A DNA stretch of 64,000 bases from Bernardetia sp042180575 (GCF_042180575.1 NZ_CP170094.1:4650001-4714000), one strand, 5' to 3'. Positions 50,646-59,721 are shown, counted from the first letter of the stretch. Notes: generated by a model from the sequence alone, not told the origin. A program made the numbers and translations.

Positions 50646-51725
50646 ATGAAAAAGCAGTCATTATTCCTCCTTGCCTTGATAGGCTTAGCATTTGGTGCTT
50701 GTAACGAAACTCAAGAAGTTAAGTCAATCACAGAGCAAAGTATAGACATGAACGACTTCTATGTTTATACAGATGACCACGACAATCACTCTCACAAAAC
50801 AACTGCGAAAAAAGATGATCGTCTTTGTTATAGTATGCGAGTTTTGAATGAAAAACTAAAGCAAAATCCAGGTCTTGAGAAAAAAATGTTTGATATAGAA
50901 TTACACACACGTAAAAACATCCTAGCCAAAAAAGGTGGAAATGGTGGTGGAAATGGTGGTGGTGGCACTGGAGGAGGTGGAGGAGACACTCCAGTTGATG
51001 ATGGATTAGGAACAATTACAATTCCAGTATATGTTCACGTAATTTATAGCAATAATCAAGAAAACATTAGTGATGCACAAATCAACTCACAAATTGCTGT
51101 TTTGAATGCTGATTTTAGAAAAAATAATAACGATATAAATCAAGTTCCTTCTGAATTCGCAGGTCTTGCAGCAGATTCAGAAATTCAGTACACACTTGCT
51201 GGTGTTACTCGTAAAGCTTCTAGTCGTACTTCTTGGGGTACTAATGATGATATGAAAAGAGCTAGTGCTGGTGGTGTAAATCCAATTACTCCTTCAACAC
51301 ATTTGAATATTTGGGTTTGTGAAATAGGTGGTGGAATCTTGGGTTATGCTCAATTCCCTGGTGGTTCATCTTCTACTGATGGTGTAGTTGTAGGTCCTCA
51401 GTATTTCGGAACTACTGGTTATGTTGCAGCTCCTTTTGATGGAGGAAGAACACTTACTCACGAAGTTGGTCATTACTTAAACTTACGTCATATTTGGGGT
51501 GATGGTCGTTGTCGTCAAGATGACTTTGTATCTGACACACCTTCTTCTGACGGTCCTAATTATGGTTGTCCTAGTTACCCTACTGTAAATTGTAGAAGCA
51601 CTGATATGACAATGAACTATATGGATTATGTAAATGATGATTGTATGTATATGTTCTCTGAAGGACAAAAATCAAGAATGCGTTCTATCTTTGCAGCAGG
51701 TGGATCTAGAGAATCTATGAGATAA
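50646..51725 (+). CDS. M43-family (pappalysin-like) zinc metalloprotease, lipoprotein
   Basis: 359 residues. The lipobox LALIGLAFGAC puts the lipidated Cys at 19. A propeptide-like segment and a Gly-rich linker (GGNGGGNGGGGTGGGGG, about 98-114) precede the protease domain. The zinc site is THEVGHYLNLRHIWGDG (HEXXHxxGxxH type, with the third His in RHIWGD) and the downstream Met-turn is MNYMDYVNDDCMYMFS, the M43 hallmark. Four Cys in CRQDD...GCPSYPTVNCRS should form disulfides. It should act on extracellular proteins, lipid-anchored or surface-exposed. Codon use is that of a well-expressed gene. Confidence 0.92.
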   Translation: MKKQSLFLLALIGLAFGACNETQEVKSITEQSIDMNDFYVYTDDHDNHSHKTTAKKDDRLCYSMRVLNEKLKQNPGLEKKMFDIELHTRKNILAKKGGNGGGNGGGGTGGGGGDTPVDDGLGTITIPVYVHVIYSNNQENISDAQINSQIAVLNADFRKNNNDINQVPSEFAGLAADSEIQYTLAGVTRKASSRTSWGTNDDMKRASAGGVNPITPSTHLNIWVCEIGGGILGYAQFPGGSSSTDGVVVGPQYFGTTGYVAAPFDGGRTLTHEVGHYLNLRHIWGDGRCRQDDFVSDTPSSDGPNYGCPSYPTVNCRSTDMTMNYMDYVNDDCMYMFSEGQKSRMRSIFAAGGSRESMR

Positions 51726-51751
51726 GAAAAACATATATTTAGCTATATATC

Positions 51752-51785
51752 AAAAAAAGCAACAAGAAATTGTTGCTTTTTTTGT
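51752..51785 (+). terminator. Intrinsic terminator after M43 protease
   Basis: AAAAAAAGCAACAA pairs with TTGTTGCTTTTTTT across a short loop, 27 nt after the stop codon. Confidence 0.9.
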
Positions 51786-51846
51786 GTTTACTACTTTAAT
51801 GAGTGATATTTATAAAGTCGTTAGGCATAAATTAGTCTTGTTTAAT

Positions 51847-52076
51847 CAATTAAAATTAGGTCTAAGATTATTTCTAAACCAATTAAATATACAACCTTTT
51901 TTGCTTCCTTTTTTCATCCTACAAAATATCACTCATATTGTAAAATAGAATATGAAAATGGTTTACCAAATCCAATAGAAACTCTAGATATTGATGAAAC
52001 AAATCATTATGCTAAAACGCCAATAGATGAACAAAAATTTGTTCCTAAGATTTATATGAAGGAGAATTTTAAGTAG
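51847..52076 (+). pseudogene. Gene remnant without start codon
   Basis: A frame open from about 51847 to TAG 52074-52076 reads ...TTFFASFFHPTKYHSYCKI then EYENGLPNPIETLDIDETNH and ends KIYMKENFK, with protein-like composition, but no ATG, GTG or TTG in frame. Probably the 3' end of a deleted gene. Family unknown. Confidence 0.3.
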
Positions 52077-52123
52077 AAAAATGGTAATTTTGTAGAATAA
52101 AAACTAAAACAATTTCACAAAAA

Positions 52124-54046
52124 ATGCCCACTCTACCACAACAAATTCTAAAAAAACATTGGGGATATGATACTTTTCGTTCGATGCAAGAAGAGATTAT
52201 AAATTCTGTTATGGAAGGAAATGATACACTTGCACTTTTGCCAACAGGTGGGGGAAAGTCAGTTTGTTTTCAAGTTCCTGCAATGGCTTTGGAAGGTGTT
52301 TGTGTAGTTGTTACGCCACTTATTGCACTAATGAAAGACCAAGTAGAGCAGCTTTCTAGACGTGGAATTTCGGCAAAAGCGATTTATTCGGGAATGTCAA
52401 AACGAGAAATTGATATTACTTTAGATAATTGTGTCTATAATAAAAACATAAAATTCCTTTATCTTTCTCCCGAACGGCTCAAAACAGATTTATTTCAAGA
52501 GCGAGTAAGTAGAATGAATGTTTGTCTTTTGGCGATTGATGAGGCACATTGTATTTCTCAATGGGGCTATAATTTTCGTCCTGCTTATTTAGAAATTGCA
52601 GCCATTAGAGAACGTATTCCGAATGTTCCTTGTATTGCCCTTACAGCTACGGCTACTTTACAAGTTCGACAGGATATTCAAGATAAATTAGAGTTTAGAG
52701 AAGGAGCTAAAGTTTTCACAAAGAGTTTTTCAAGAGAAAACCTGTCTTATTCGGCTTTTTTGGAGGAAAACAAAAACCAAAAAATGCTACAAATATTGAA
52801 TAATGTAAAAGGAACTGGAATTATTTATGTCAGAAATAGAAAAAAATGCAAAGAAATTGCGCTTTGGTTGCGTAGCCAAAAAATTTCTGCCGATTTTTAT
52901 CATGCAGGACTTACACATTCACAGCGAAACCACGTACAAGAATCTTGGATAAATAATAAAATTCGTGTCATTGCAGCGACAAATGCTTTTGGAATGGGAA
53001 TCGATAAACCTAATGTCCGAACAGTTATTCATACCGATTTGCCAGACTCATTAGAAGCCTATTATCAAGAAGCAGGAAGAGCAGGAAGAGATGAAAAAAA
53101 AGCGTATGGAATTGCTCTTTTTGATACTAATGATTTGATAACTTTAGAAAAACGCACTCGTCAAGCACACCCAGAACCACAAGTTATTAAAAAAGTCTAT
53201 CAAGCCTTAGCCAATTATTTCAAAATTGCTGTGGGAAGTTTTCCGATGGAAAGTTTTGATTTTGATATGGACGAATTTTATAGGCGTTTTTCAATTCCTT
53301 ATATAGAAACCTATAATTCTATCAAAATCTTGGAAGAACAAGGTTTTTTGCAGCTTTCAGAGAGTTTTTATACGCCTTCCAAAATTTGGATAAAAGTAGA
53401 TAATGCCACACTTTATAATTTTCAAATTGCAAATGAAAAATCGGATAAAGTCATAAAAGCAATTTTGAGAGCGTATGGAGGAGCTTTTCAGCAGTTTATT
53501 TCTATTTCAGAACAAAATTTAGCTAAGTTTTTGAATATGTCAAAAATGGATGTTACAGCACAACTCAATTATTTAGCTCAACAAAATATCATCGATTACC
53601 AACCTCAAAAAGATATTCCTCAACTTTCTTTCCTTACTGCTCGGCACAATGCAAATGATTTGCCTTTAGATTTGGAGCTTTTGGAAACACGAAAAAAAGA
53701 GGCATTACAAAAAGCCTTTTCAGTTATTAATTATGTCAGTAATGATATGCGCTGCCGAACGCAGATTTTACTTCATTATTTTGGAGAAAAAACAGATGAA
53801 ATTTGTGGTGTTTGTGATAACTGCATTCAAAATAAAAAGGCTTCCAATTTTTCTAATCAAAATCAAAAAAGCGAAGATTTAAAAACTCAAATCTTAGAAA
53901 AATTAGCTTCTGATTCTATTCCTGTTCATAAATTAAATAGTCATTTTCAAAATATTGATGGAAAAACTTTAGGTAAAACCGTTCAAGAAATGGTAGCTAT
54001 TGGAATAATTGGATATGATAAAATGGGGAACTTGGTTAAGAAATAA
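52124..54046 (+). CDS. recQ: RecQ-type ATP-dependent DNA helicase
   Basis: A 640-residue superfamily 2 helicase unwinding DNA 3'-5' in recombination and fork repair. Motifs: Walker A LLPTGGGKSVCFQ (about 42), motif II AIDEAHCISQWGYNFRPAY, motif III ALTATAT, motif V/VI GMGIDKPNVR and EAGRAGRDE. Then the zinc-binding segment with CRTQILLHYFGEK and CGVCDNC, and a winged-helix RQC part. The tail (HKLNSHFQNIDGKTLGKTVQ) is short; an HRDC domain is not evident. Typical length for this branch in Bacteroidota. Confidence 0.95.
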   Translation: MPTLPQQILKKHWGYDTFRSMQEEIINSVMEGNDTLALLPTGGGKSVCFQVPAMALEGVCVVVTPLIALMKDQVEQLSRRGISAKAIYSGMSKREIDITLDNCVYNKNIKFLYLSPERLKTDLFQERVSRMNVCLLAIDEAHCISQWGYNFRPAYLEIAAIRERIPNVPCIALTATATLQVRQDIQDKLEFREGAKVFTKSFSRENLSYSAFLEENKNQKMLQILNNVKGTGIIYVRNRKKCKEIALWLRSQKISADFYHAGLTHSQRNHVQESWINNKIRVIAATNAFGMGIDKPNVRTVIHTDLPDSLEAYYQEAGRAGRDEKKAYGIALFDTNDLITLEKRTRQAHPEPQVIKKVYQALANYFKIAVGSFPMESFDFDMDEFYRRFSIPYIETYNSIKILEEQGFLQLSESFYTPSKIWIKVDNATLYNFQIANEKSDKVIKAILRAYGGAFQQFISISEQNLAKFLNMSKMDVTAQLNYLAQQNIIDYQPQKDIPQLSFLTARHNANDLPLDLELLETRKKEALQKAFSVINYVSNDMRCRTQILLHYFGEKTDEICGVCDNCIQNKKASNFSNQNQKSEDLKTQILEKLASDSIPVHKLNSHFQNIDGKTLGKTVQEMVAIGIIGYDKMGNLVKK

Positions 54047-54287
54047 GAAGTTGTAAAAAAAGTCCTTACAGTAATTAATAACTTCATAAAAATTTCAAAA
54101 TAGCCTTCTATATTTCTCTAGCTATCATCTTTGGTTTGCTGATTATGCTTTGGCAACAAAAGAGAAAATAATTTTTCCTTACTTTTGCATTATAATTTAA
54201 AAACTCTTTTCTCTAACACCAAGTTAGTACCGAGTTTAGTAAACTAAAGAAATACAGAATTACAACAAAAGATATAGAAATAACGCT

Positions 54288-55340
54288 ATGAAAAATGCCC
54301 CTATTGCAGTTTTGCTTGTCAATTTAGGAACGCCAGACTCTCCCAAAACACCTGATGTTAGAAAATATTTACGTGAATTTTTGCTTGATGGACGAGTAAT
54401 TGATATTCCAGCCCCTCTTCGTTACGGACTTGTAAACGGAATTATTGCGCCTTTTCGTTCTCCAAAATCAGCAGCAGAGTATAAAAAATTATGGACAGAT
54501 AGAGGCTCGCCACTTTTATATCATGGAGTAGATGTAGCCGAAAAACTACAACATTCTTTAGATGAATATTCAAGTAAGCAAACCGATAAAACGAAAAGAG
54601 AAAAATATATTGTTCGTTTGGCAATGCGTTATCAAAGCCCTGCTCTTCCTGATGTATTGAAGGAATTACAGGAAATGAATCCAAAGAAAATTATTGTTAT
54701 TCCGATGTTTCCTCAATATGCTTCGGCTTCTACGGGTTCGGTTTTGGAACGTGTCATGCAACTTGTTTCTAAATGGCTGCTTATTCCAGAAGTTTCTTTT
54801 GTTGATTCTTATCCAACAGATGAAAAAATGATAAAAGCATTTGCACTTCAAGCTGAAGAACTTTTGAAAAAACATGACTACGACCATTATGTTTTTTCAT
54901 ATCACGGTTTGCCACAACGCCAACTCAAAAAAGCGAGTTCACATTGTAAAATTGGAAACTGTTGTGAAAATTTTGGTGCAGTAAATCGCCTTTGTTATAG
55001 AGCGCAATGTTATGAAACTTCACGTCATTTGGCAAAAGAATTAGGGATTACAGAAAAAGATTATACGGTTTGTTTTCAATCTCGTTTGGGTTCTGACCCT
55101 TGGATTCCACCTTATACAGACGATGTAATAAAGGAAATGTATGAAAAAGGATATAGAAAATTAATCGTTTTTGTTCCTTCTTTTGTAGCTGATTGTTTGG
55201 AAACAACTGTGGAAGTTGCCGAAACATATCACGAAGATTTCTTGGCACTTGGTGGAGAACGCTGGGATATGGTAGATAGTCTGAACTCGCATCCACTTTG
55301 GATTGAATCGTTGGAAGATATGGTTATTCAGAGAAGTTAG
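54288..55340 (+). CDS. hemH: Ferrochelatase
   Basis: 350 residues. It inserts Fe2+ into protoporphyrin IX in the last step of protoheme synthesis. Seen: the N-terminal VLLVNLGTPDSPKTPDVRKY, the PMFPQYASASTGSV segment, catalytic His in YHGLPQRQL, FQSRLGSDPWIPPYTDD and the final FVADCLETTVEV. Between 215 and 245 there is HCKIGNCCENFG...CYRAQCYET, the Cys-rich stretch usual in Bacteroidota ferrochelatases. Soluble or membrane-associated on the cytoplasmic side. A possible TACTTTTG element at 54180 lacks a well-placed -33 box. Confidence 0.96.
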   Translation: MKNAPIAVLLVNLGTPDSPKTPDVRKYLREFLLDGRVIDIPAPLRYGLVNGIIAPFRSPKSAAEYKKLWTDRGSPLLYHGVDVAEKLQHSLDEYSSKQTDKTKREKYIVRLAMRYQSPALPDVLKELQEMNPKKIIVIPMFPQYASASTGSVLERVMQLVSKWLLIPEVSFVDSYPTDEKMIKAFALQAEELLKKHDYDHYVFSYHGLPQRQLKKASSHCKIGNCCENFGAVNRLCYRAQCYETSRHLAKELGITEKDYTVCFQSRLGSDPWIPPYTDDVIKEMYEKGYRKLIVFVPSFVADCLETTVEVAETYHEDFLALGGERWDMVDSLNSHPLWIESLEDMVIQRS

Positions 55341-55379
55341 AATTCGATTACGGATTAAAACTTACATTTTTGTGTCATT

Positions 55380-55415
55380 AAACCCTAAGAATCTCAAATA
55401 TTTTTAGGGTTTTGT
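55380..55415. terminator. Bidirectional terminator
   Basis: AAACCCTAA (55380-55388) pairs with TTAGGGTTT (55404-55412), followed by TTG and preceded by A residues; between convergent hemH and the DUF6141-like gene. Confidence 0.75.
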
Positions 55416-55422
55416 AATTCTA

Positions 55423-55899
55423 TTACTTTCTAATTGCATCATATAATTCATCTGGTTTTTGAGAACCAAACAATATTATTTTTCCATTTTTCAGAGTTAC
55501 TTCCACTCCTTTATTTCCGTACATATTATAGGCTTTTCCTTTAGAATTTTTGCGTATTCCCCAACCTCCCCATTCTCCAATTGGATTATAAATTACACTT
55601 TCTACTTCTAAAACTTCACTTTTTGAAAGCGTTTGAGTAGAAAAATGAAAAGGAAATACACGATAATATATTTCGTCTTTGGTTACTTTTATCTCTAATT
55701 TAATAAAAATAAGAAATAGGCAAAGAACACTATTAAAAATTAAGATGCAGAAAAGAATAATTTGCTCCAAACTTGATTTTCCAATTATTTCAAACCCCAA
55801 ATATACAGACACAGGAATTAGTGTAATTGGCACTACAACTGATAAAATCCAGTTTTTCCAACCAAATTGTTGTTCTTTAAATAAAAAAGTTGATTCCAT
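55423..55899 (-). CDS. DUF6141-like membrane protein, copy 1
   Basis: 158 residues with two membrane helices (WILSVVVPITLIPVSVYLGF and QIILFCILIFNSVLCLFLIF) and a C-terminal domain of about 80 residues carrying YNPIGEWGGWGIRKNSKGKA, then NMYGNKGVEVTLKNGKI and LFGSQKP. This matches the small DUF6141-type proteins as I recall them; the tail looks like a PH-type beta barrel. It is a clear paralogue of the next gene upstream (6-nt gap), which shares the GGWGIR and GNRGVKLT motifs. Last gene of a four-gene operon led by a DUF2089 regulator. Function unknown. Confidence 0.65.
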   Translation of the reverse strand: MESTFLFKEQQFGWKNWILSVVVPITLIPVSVYLGFEIIGKSSLEQIILFCILIFNSVLCLFLIFIKLEIKVTKDEIYYRVFPFHFSTQTLSKSEVLEVESVIYNPIGEWGGWGIRKNSKGKAYNMYGNKGVEVTLKNGKIILFGSQKPDELYDAIRK

Positions 55900-55905
55900 A
55901 ATAAT

Positions 55906-56388
55906 TTAATTTTTTCTTAAAATAGCATCATATAATAAATAAGACTTTTGAGAGCCTAAAAGAATAATTCTACCACTTTTCATTGTCAGTTTTACCCCTC
56001 TATTTCCGTACATATTATAAGCTATTCCTTTGAAATTCAGACGGATTCCCCAGCCTCCCCAGTCTAAAATAGGATTATATTTTACATCTTCAGCCTTCAA
56101 AATATCACTTTTTTTAATCGTTTTATTTATCACAAAAGGCAACATTGTAATTTGAATAGATTCTGAAAAAACTTTGATTTTTAGGCTAAGTAAAACTGTT
56201 ATTAGAATCAAAACTCCTAAAGTAGAAAAAGCAGTAGCTAGATTTATGGTATTTAATTTTCCTTGCATCAAACTAGCAAGTGTTACTAAAAAGACAACAA
56301 AACAAATAAAAGCCATCACTTTATTTTTGTATAAATATTGCTTTTCTTCAAAAATTGATTCTTCAATTTTTTCATTGTGATTTTCCAT
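55906..56388 (-). CDS. DUF6141-like membrane protein, copy 2
   Basis: 160 residues, tandem paralogue of the preceding entry with the same layout: two hydrophobic helices (MAFICFVVFLVTLASLM, LATAFSTLGVLILITVLL) and a C-terminal domain with YNPILDWGGWGIRLNFKGIA, NMYGNRGVKLTMKSGRI and LLGSQKSYLLYDAI. About half of the residues in the C-terminal domain agree between the copies, so the duplication is old. It lies 11 nt after the YIP1-like gene on the same strand. Confidence 0.65.
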   Translation of the reverse strand: MENHNEKIEESIFEEKQYLYKNKVMAFICFVVFLVTLASLMQGKLNTINLATAFSTLGVLILITVLLSLKIKVFSESIQITMLPFVINKTIKKSDILKAEDVKYNPILDWGGWGIRLNFKGIAYNMYGNRGVKLTMKSGRIILLGSQKSYLLYDAILRKN

Positions 56389-56399
56389 AATTGTATAAT

Positions 56400-56975
56400 T
56401 TAATTGAAATAAGAAATTAAGGTTTTAGATAAAATTTCGGCAAAAAAAATGGATACAGCAAATAAAACAACAGGTAGAATTTTCTTAGCATTTGAAGCCG
56501 TTTTGAAACCATTATAAAGTAAAGTAATATGCCATACAATACCAATAAGAGCTAAAATACTTCCTGTCGCTAATAAAAAAATGTCCAAACTACTTACTTG
56601 ATTTATATTTCCTCGCATTAGATTTTGAATAAGTTCTTCACTAGGAGTCGGAATAAAAACAAGCAAATAAACAGCAATCCGACTTATCAAAATCGTATTT
56701 AGAATATCAATAAAGCGAGTTTTTGTATTGGTAAACTTTGCTACGCCAAAAAGAAAAACAAAAAGACAAGCAATATTTATCAGATTATCTAAAGCAACTG
56801 TTTCTAAAAAAGCCTTTTTGACAAAGTGCATATCCAAAACACCATCAAAACGAGCATTGAAATAAAATCCTAAAAGTGTTCCCAAAATGGTAAACGCAAT
56901 TCCAAAAGCAAGCAAAATTGTTTCAGAATATTTTTTAAAAGGATTAAATAAAAGTGTAGTTAGTTTTTGTAGCAT
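56400..56975 (-). CDS. YIP1-like membrane protein
   Basis: 191 residues with about five membrane helices (AFGIAFTILGTLLGFYF, LINIACLFVFLFGVAKF, ILISRIAVYLLVFIP, FLLATGSILALIGIVWHITL, LPVVLFAVSIFFAEIL). The NPFKKY start and the GIVWHITLLYNGFKTA segment are like YIP1-domain proteins of Bacteroidota. Placed between the DUF2089 regulator (45 nt upstream) and the two DUF6141-like genes, so likely part of one membrane-stress or homeostasis operon; its role is not known. Confidence 0.65.
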   Translation of the reverse strand: MLQKLTTLLFNPFKKYSETILLAFGIAFTILGTLLGFYFNARFDGVLDMHFVKKAFLETVALDNLINIACLFVFLFGVAKFTNTKTRFIDILNTILISRIAVYLLVFIPTPSEELIQNLMRGNINQVSSLDIFLLATGSILALIGIVWHITLLYNGFKTASNAKKILPVVLFAVSIFFAEILSKTLISYFN

Positions 56976-57020
56976 TGTTTTAAGATTATTTTTCTAGTAA
57001 AAATTCAATTGAACAGAGTT

Positions 57021-57311
57021 TTAAGTCTGTTTTTTAGTCAATTTTTCAATTTTCTCAATCGTATCATCAAGTTTATTTCTGATTGTTGGATAACTGATAC
57101 CTAATTGTGCAGCCATTTTTTTAAGACTTCCACTACTCATAAAAAATTCGATGACAAACTCTTGTTCTTCTTTTGAGAGTTGAAGCAGAATCGGCAACCC
57201 ATATTTTCCCGAAATAACTGTTTCACAATTCGGACAACTAAGTTGACTGACTACCAAGACAGACTGACAACTAGGACAACTTACAGGAAGTGAAGGTAAA
57301 TTTTCTTGCAT
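57021..57311 (-). CDS. DUF2089-family zinc-ribbon HTH regulator
   Basis: 96 residues. The N-terminal zinc ribbon is CPSCQ...CPNCE (residues 12-31). The C-terminal helix-turn-helix includes KEEQEFVIEFFMSSGSLKKM and AAQLGISYPTIRNKLDD, the DUF2089 hallmark. Such proteins are thought to be transcription regulators of neighbouring membrane-protein genes. It is the first gene of the operon with the YIP1-like and DUF6141-like genes, so autoregulation of that operon is likely (inference). Confidence 0.85.
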   Translation of the reverse strand: MQENLPSLPVSCPSCQSVLVVSQLSCPNCETVISGKYGLPILLQLSKEEQEFVIEFFMSSGSLKKMAAQLGISYPTIRNKLDDTIEKIEKLTKKQT

Positions 57312-57422
57312 TACATTATTAGTTTAGTATTTTTAACGAAATAAATTTAGCAAAAGTTTAATAAAATTAAAATTTAGTTTAATAAAATTATTTTTTTATT
57401 TATTTAATTCAAAATTAGCTCA

Positions 57423-57460
57423 CAAAAAAACGTATTACAAAAACTGCAATACGTCTTTTT
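57423..57460 (-). terminator. Intrinsic terminator of prfB
   Basis: On the minus strand ACGTATT (57454-57448) pairs with AATACGT (57436-57430), followed by seven T. It begins about 25 nt after the prfB stop. Confidence 0.75.
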
Positions 57461-57484
57461 ATTTTTATTCAAAAATGATAGAAT

Positions 57485-58562
57485 CTAATTTTCCATCAAA
57501 AATGCTTTCATATATTCTGTCAAATCGCCATCTAAAACAGCTTGAATATCGGTTCTTTCATAACCTGTACGCACATCTTTGATGAGTTTGTAAGGATGCA
57601 AAACATAGTTTCGAATCTGCGAACCAAAATCAATACTTTTCTTCGAACTTTCTATTTCATCTCGTGCAGCATTTCGTTTTTCTATTTCGATTTGGTAGAG
57701 TTTTGCTTTTAGCATTTCCATAGCCAATTCTCCATTTTGAAGTTGAGAACGCTCTTGCTGACATTCGGCTACAATTCCTGTCGGAATATGTTTCAAGCGA
57801 ACAGCCGTTTCTACCTTATTTACATTTTGTCCACCAGCACCACCCGAACGGAACGTTTGACGCTCAATATCAGCAGGATTAATTTCAATTTCGATAGAAT
57901 CATCAACTACTGGATAGACATAAATAGAAGCAAAAGAAGTTTGACGTTTGCCAGCTGAATTGAAGGGAGAAATACGCACCAAGCGATGAACGCCGTTTTC
58001 AGATTTCAAATATCCATACGCAAAATCACCACTTATACGAATAGAAACCGACTTTATACCAGCTACATCACCATTAACGAGGTCAAGGAGTTGGTATTTG
58101 TAGTCATTTTTTTCTGCCCACATTCTGTACATTCGAAGTAGCATTTCAGACCAATCTTGGCTTTCTGTTCCTCCTGCTCCTGAATTTATTTCTAAGATTG
58201 CATCTAGTTTGTCTTCTTCTCCACTTAGCATTTTTTGAAATTCTAAGTTTTCTAAAGTTTTAGTCACTTTTGCAGCTTCTTTATTAATTTCTTTTTCAGT
58301 AGCTTCTTCGGCTTGATAGAATTCATACAAAACTTCTAAATCTCCTAATTGAGTAAAGAGTTTTTCGAATCTATCTGTCCATATTTTTTTTGCTTTAATA
58401 TTTCTTAGGAGCTTTTCGGCTTCGTCTGGGTTATTCCAAAAATCGGGTTTTAAGGTTTGGGCTTGTTCTTCTTCGATTTCGGATTTTTTGGTTTCGTAGT
58501 CAAAGATAGCCTCGCAAATCTTCTGTTCGATTTTGCAAGGCACGTAATTGGTCTGGAGTCAT
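57485..58562 (-). CDS. prfB: Peptide chain release factor 2, programmed +1 frameshift
   Basis: Translation starts at the ATG at 58562-58560 (MTPDQLRALQNRTEDLRGYL), meets an in-frame TGA as codon 21 in the context CTT TGA C (58505-58499), and continues in the +1 frame as DYETKKSEIEEE..., giving about 358 residues. A GAGG sequence just upstream of CTT acts as the stimulatory Shine-Dalgarno-like element. This is the classic autoregulatory frameshift: RF2 shortage favours frameshifting. The product recognises UGA/UAA; GGQ is in RSGGAGGQNVNKVE and the codon-recognition segment around VRISPFNSAGKRQTS. A GTG-started frame from 58543 is an artefact of the shift. Confidence 0.96.
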
Positions 58563-58590
58563 AAATGAAATTAATTAATTTATATTTTCA

Positions 58591-58621
58591 CAAAGGTAAA
58601 TACTAACCAACAGTTTGACAA
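58591..58621 (-). promoter_or_regulatory. Promoter of prfB
   Basis: On the minus strand TTG at 58621-58619, 20 nt, then TACCTTTG at 58598-58591, matching the Bacteroidota consensus. Start of transcription near 58585, about 23 nt before the ATG. Confidence 0.7.
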
Positions 58622-58703
58622 CTATATTGCTGTACAGAATCAAAACTATATAATTCAAAATTAAGTTTACTCTAAAAACAGTCCATTTGATAAAATTAAA
58701 TGT

Positions 58704-59546
58704 ATGCACATTCATAAAATAAATATTGACAAACATTCAGAATTTTTGAAAGAAAACCGTCAAGACCCAATTACTGGAGATTTGATAGAAGAAGGCGATG
58801 AAGTTGTTTTCTGTGCAAATTGTAAATCTGCTTTTTTGAAAGATACGTGGCTGTATTTGGGTAAAAAACATTGCAACCAAAGCAAAACAATCAAAAAACC
58901 AGTTTTCGGACAGAGTCTTATTCTTGCAAAAGCAAAACAAGAAACTATTTTTATTCCATTAGAAGGTGCAAATTCATTCAAAAAATTTAGTAAAAAAACA
59001 AAAAATGGATACTGGAAAAGTGAACATGAGTCAATAAAAAATAATCTTCAAGTCTATAACGAAAGAGAAGGTACAGGACTTATTCCTCTTTTAGGAATGG
59101 TTTTGTATATCGTTTTTATGTTTTATTTTGGATCTTCAGTGGGTATGTTTGGTTTGATAAGTTCACCTATTTTGGCACTTTTGGCTCGTTATTATATCAA
59201 ATTAGTTTATTCTTCTAATAAAGATAAAGCAATGTTAGGAGTGGGAGAAAGTGAATTTGTCATTTATTTTTCAGAAAAAAAACAAAAGGCTTTCATTAGT
59301 TATAAGCAAGTAGAAAAAGTAATTGTTATCTATCAATCAGAAGACAAATCAAGTATTGAAATAAAAGACAAAGACGGAGTTGTAGTCAAAACAGAATTAC
59401 AAACTACATTAATTAAAAAATTCTTGACTTCTATTTCAGAGCGAAATAAAGAAACAGTCGTAGAATTAGTTGCTTTTCCAGAAAATTATCAAAGCCATAA
59501 TTTCTTTTGGCAGTTGAAAGAAAATCCTTTGCTTAGGTTGGTTTGA
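58704..59546 (+). CDS. Membrane protein with N-terminal treble-clef/RING-like zinc finger
   Basis: 280 residues. The N-terminal 60 residues contain DPITGDLIEEGDEVVFCANC, then KSAFLKDTWLYLGKKHC, resembling a RING/treble-clef zinc finger in which CANC and a His-Cys end ligate metal. Two membrane helices follow (about 130-175: GLIPLLGMVLYIVFMFYF, GLISSPILALLARYYI) and then a beta-rich cytoplasmic domain with a PH-like pattern (EFVIYFSEKKQKAFISYKQV). Family not recognised. A RING-like finger in a bacterial membrane protein is uncommon; a ubiquitin-type role is not implied by this alone. Confidence 0.6.
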   Translation: MHIHKINIDKHSEFLKENRQDPITGDLIEEGDEVVFCANCKSAFLKDTWLYLGKKHCNQSKTIKKPVFGQSLILAKAKQETIFIPLEGANSFKKFSKKTKNGYWKSEHESIKNNLQVYNEREGTGLIPLLGMVLYIVFMFYFGSSVGMFGLISSPILALLARYYIKLVYSSNKDKAMLGVGESEFVIYFSEKKQKAFISYKQVEKVIVIYQSEDKSSIEIKDKDGVVVKTELQTTLIKKFLTSISERNKETVVELVAFPENYQSHNFFWQLKENPLLRLV

Positions 59547-59671
59547 TAAAATACTGTAACTGATTAACGAGTAATTCGTATGATTTGGCTTCGCCGAACT
59601 GTCAGTTTTATGATGAAAGGCAGGATAAATACAAATGAAGAATGAAAAGCAAATTTAGTTTTATATAACAA

Positions 59672-59703
59672 AACCCTAAGGGACTATGAAGACCCTTAGG
59701 GTT
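59672..59703. terminator. Terminator downstream of tyrS
   Basis: AACCCTAAGGG and CCCTTAGGGTT form an 11-bp perfect stem; on the minus strand TTTTG follows. It ends 19 nt from the tyrS stop. Confidence 0.8.
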
Positions 59704-59721
59704 GAATGAATGATTTAGAAA

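Noticed and set aside
54080..54171. Possible small single-helix membrane protein (AFYISLAIIFGLLIMLW) before hemH
   Set aside because: No start codon in frame and fewer than 30 codons; too little to support as a gene.
58500..58543. Independent GTG start for prfB
   Set aside because: The CTT TGA C frameshift site and the 20 codons before it show that translation begins at 58562.
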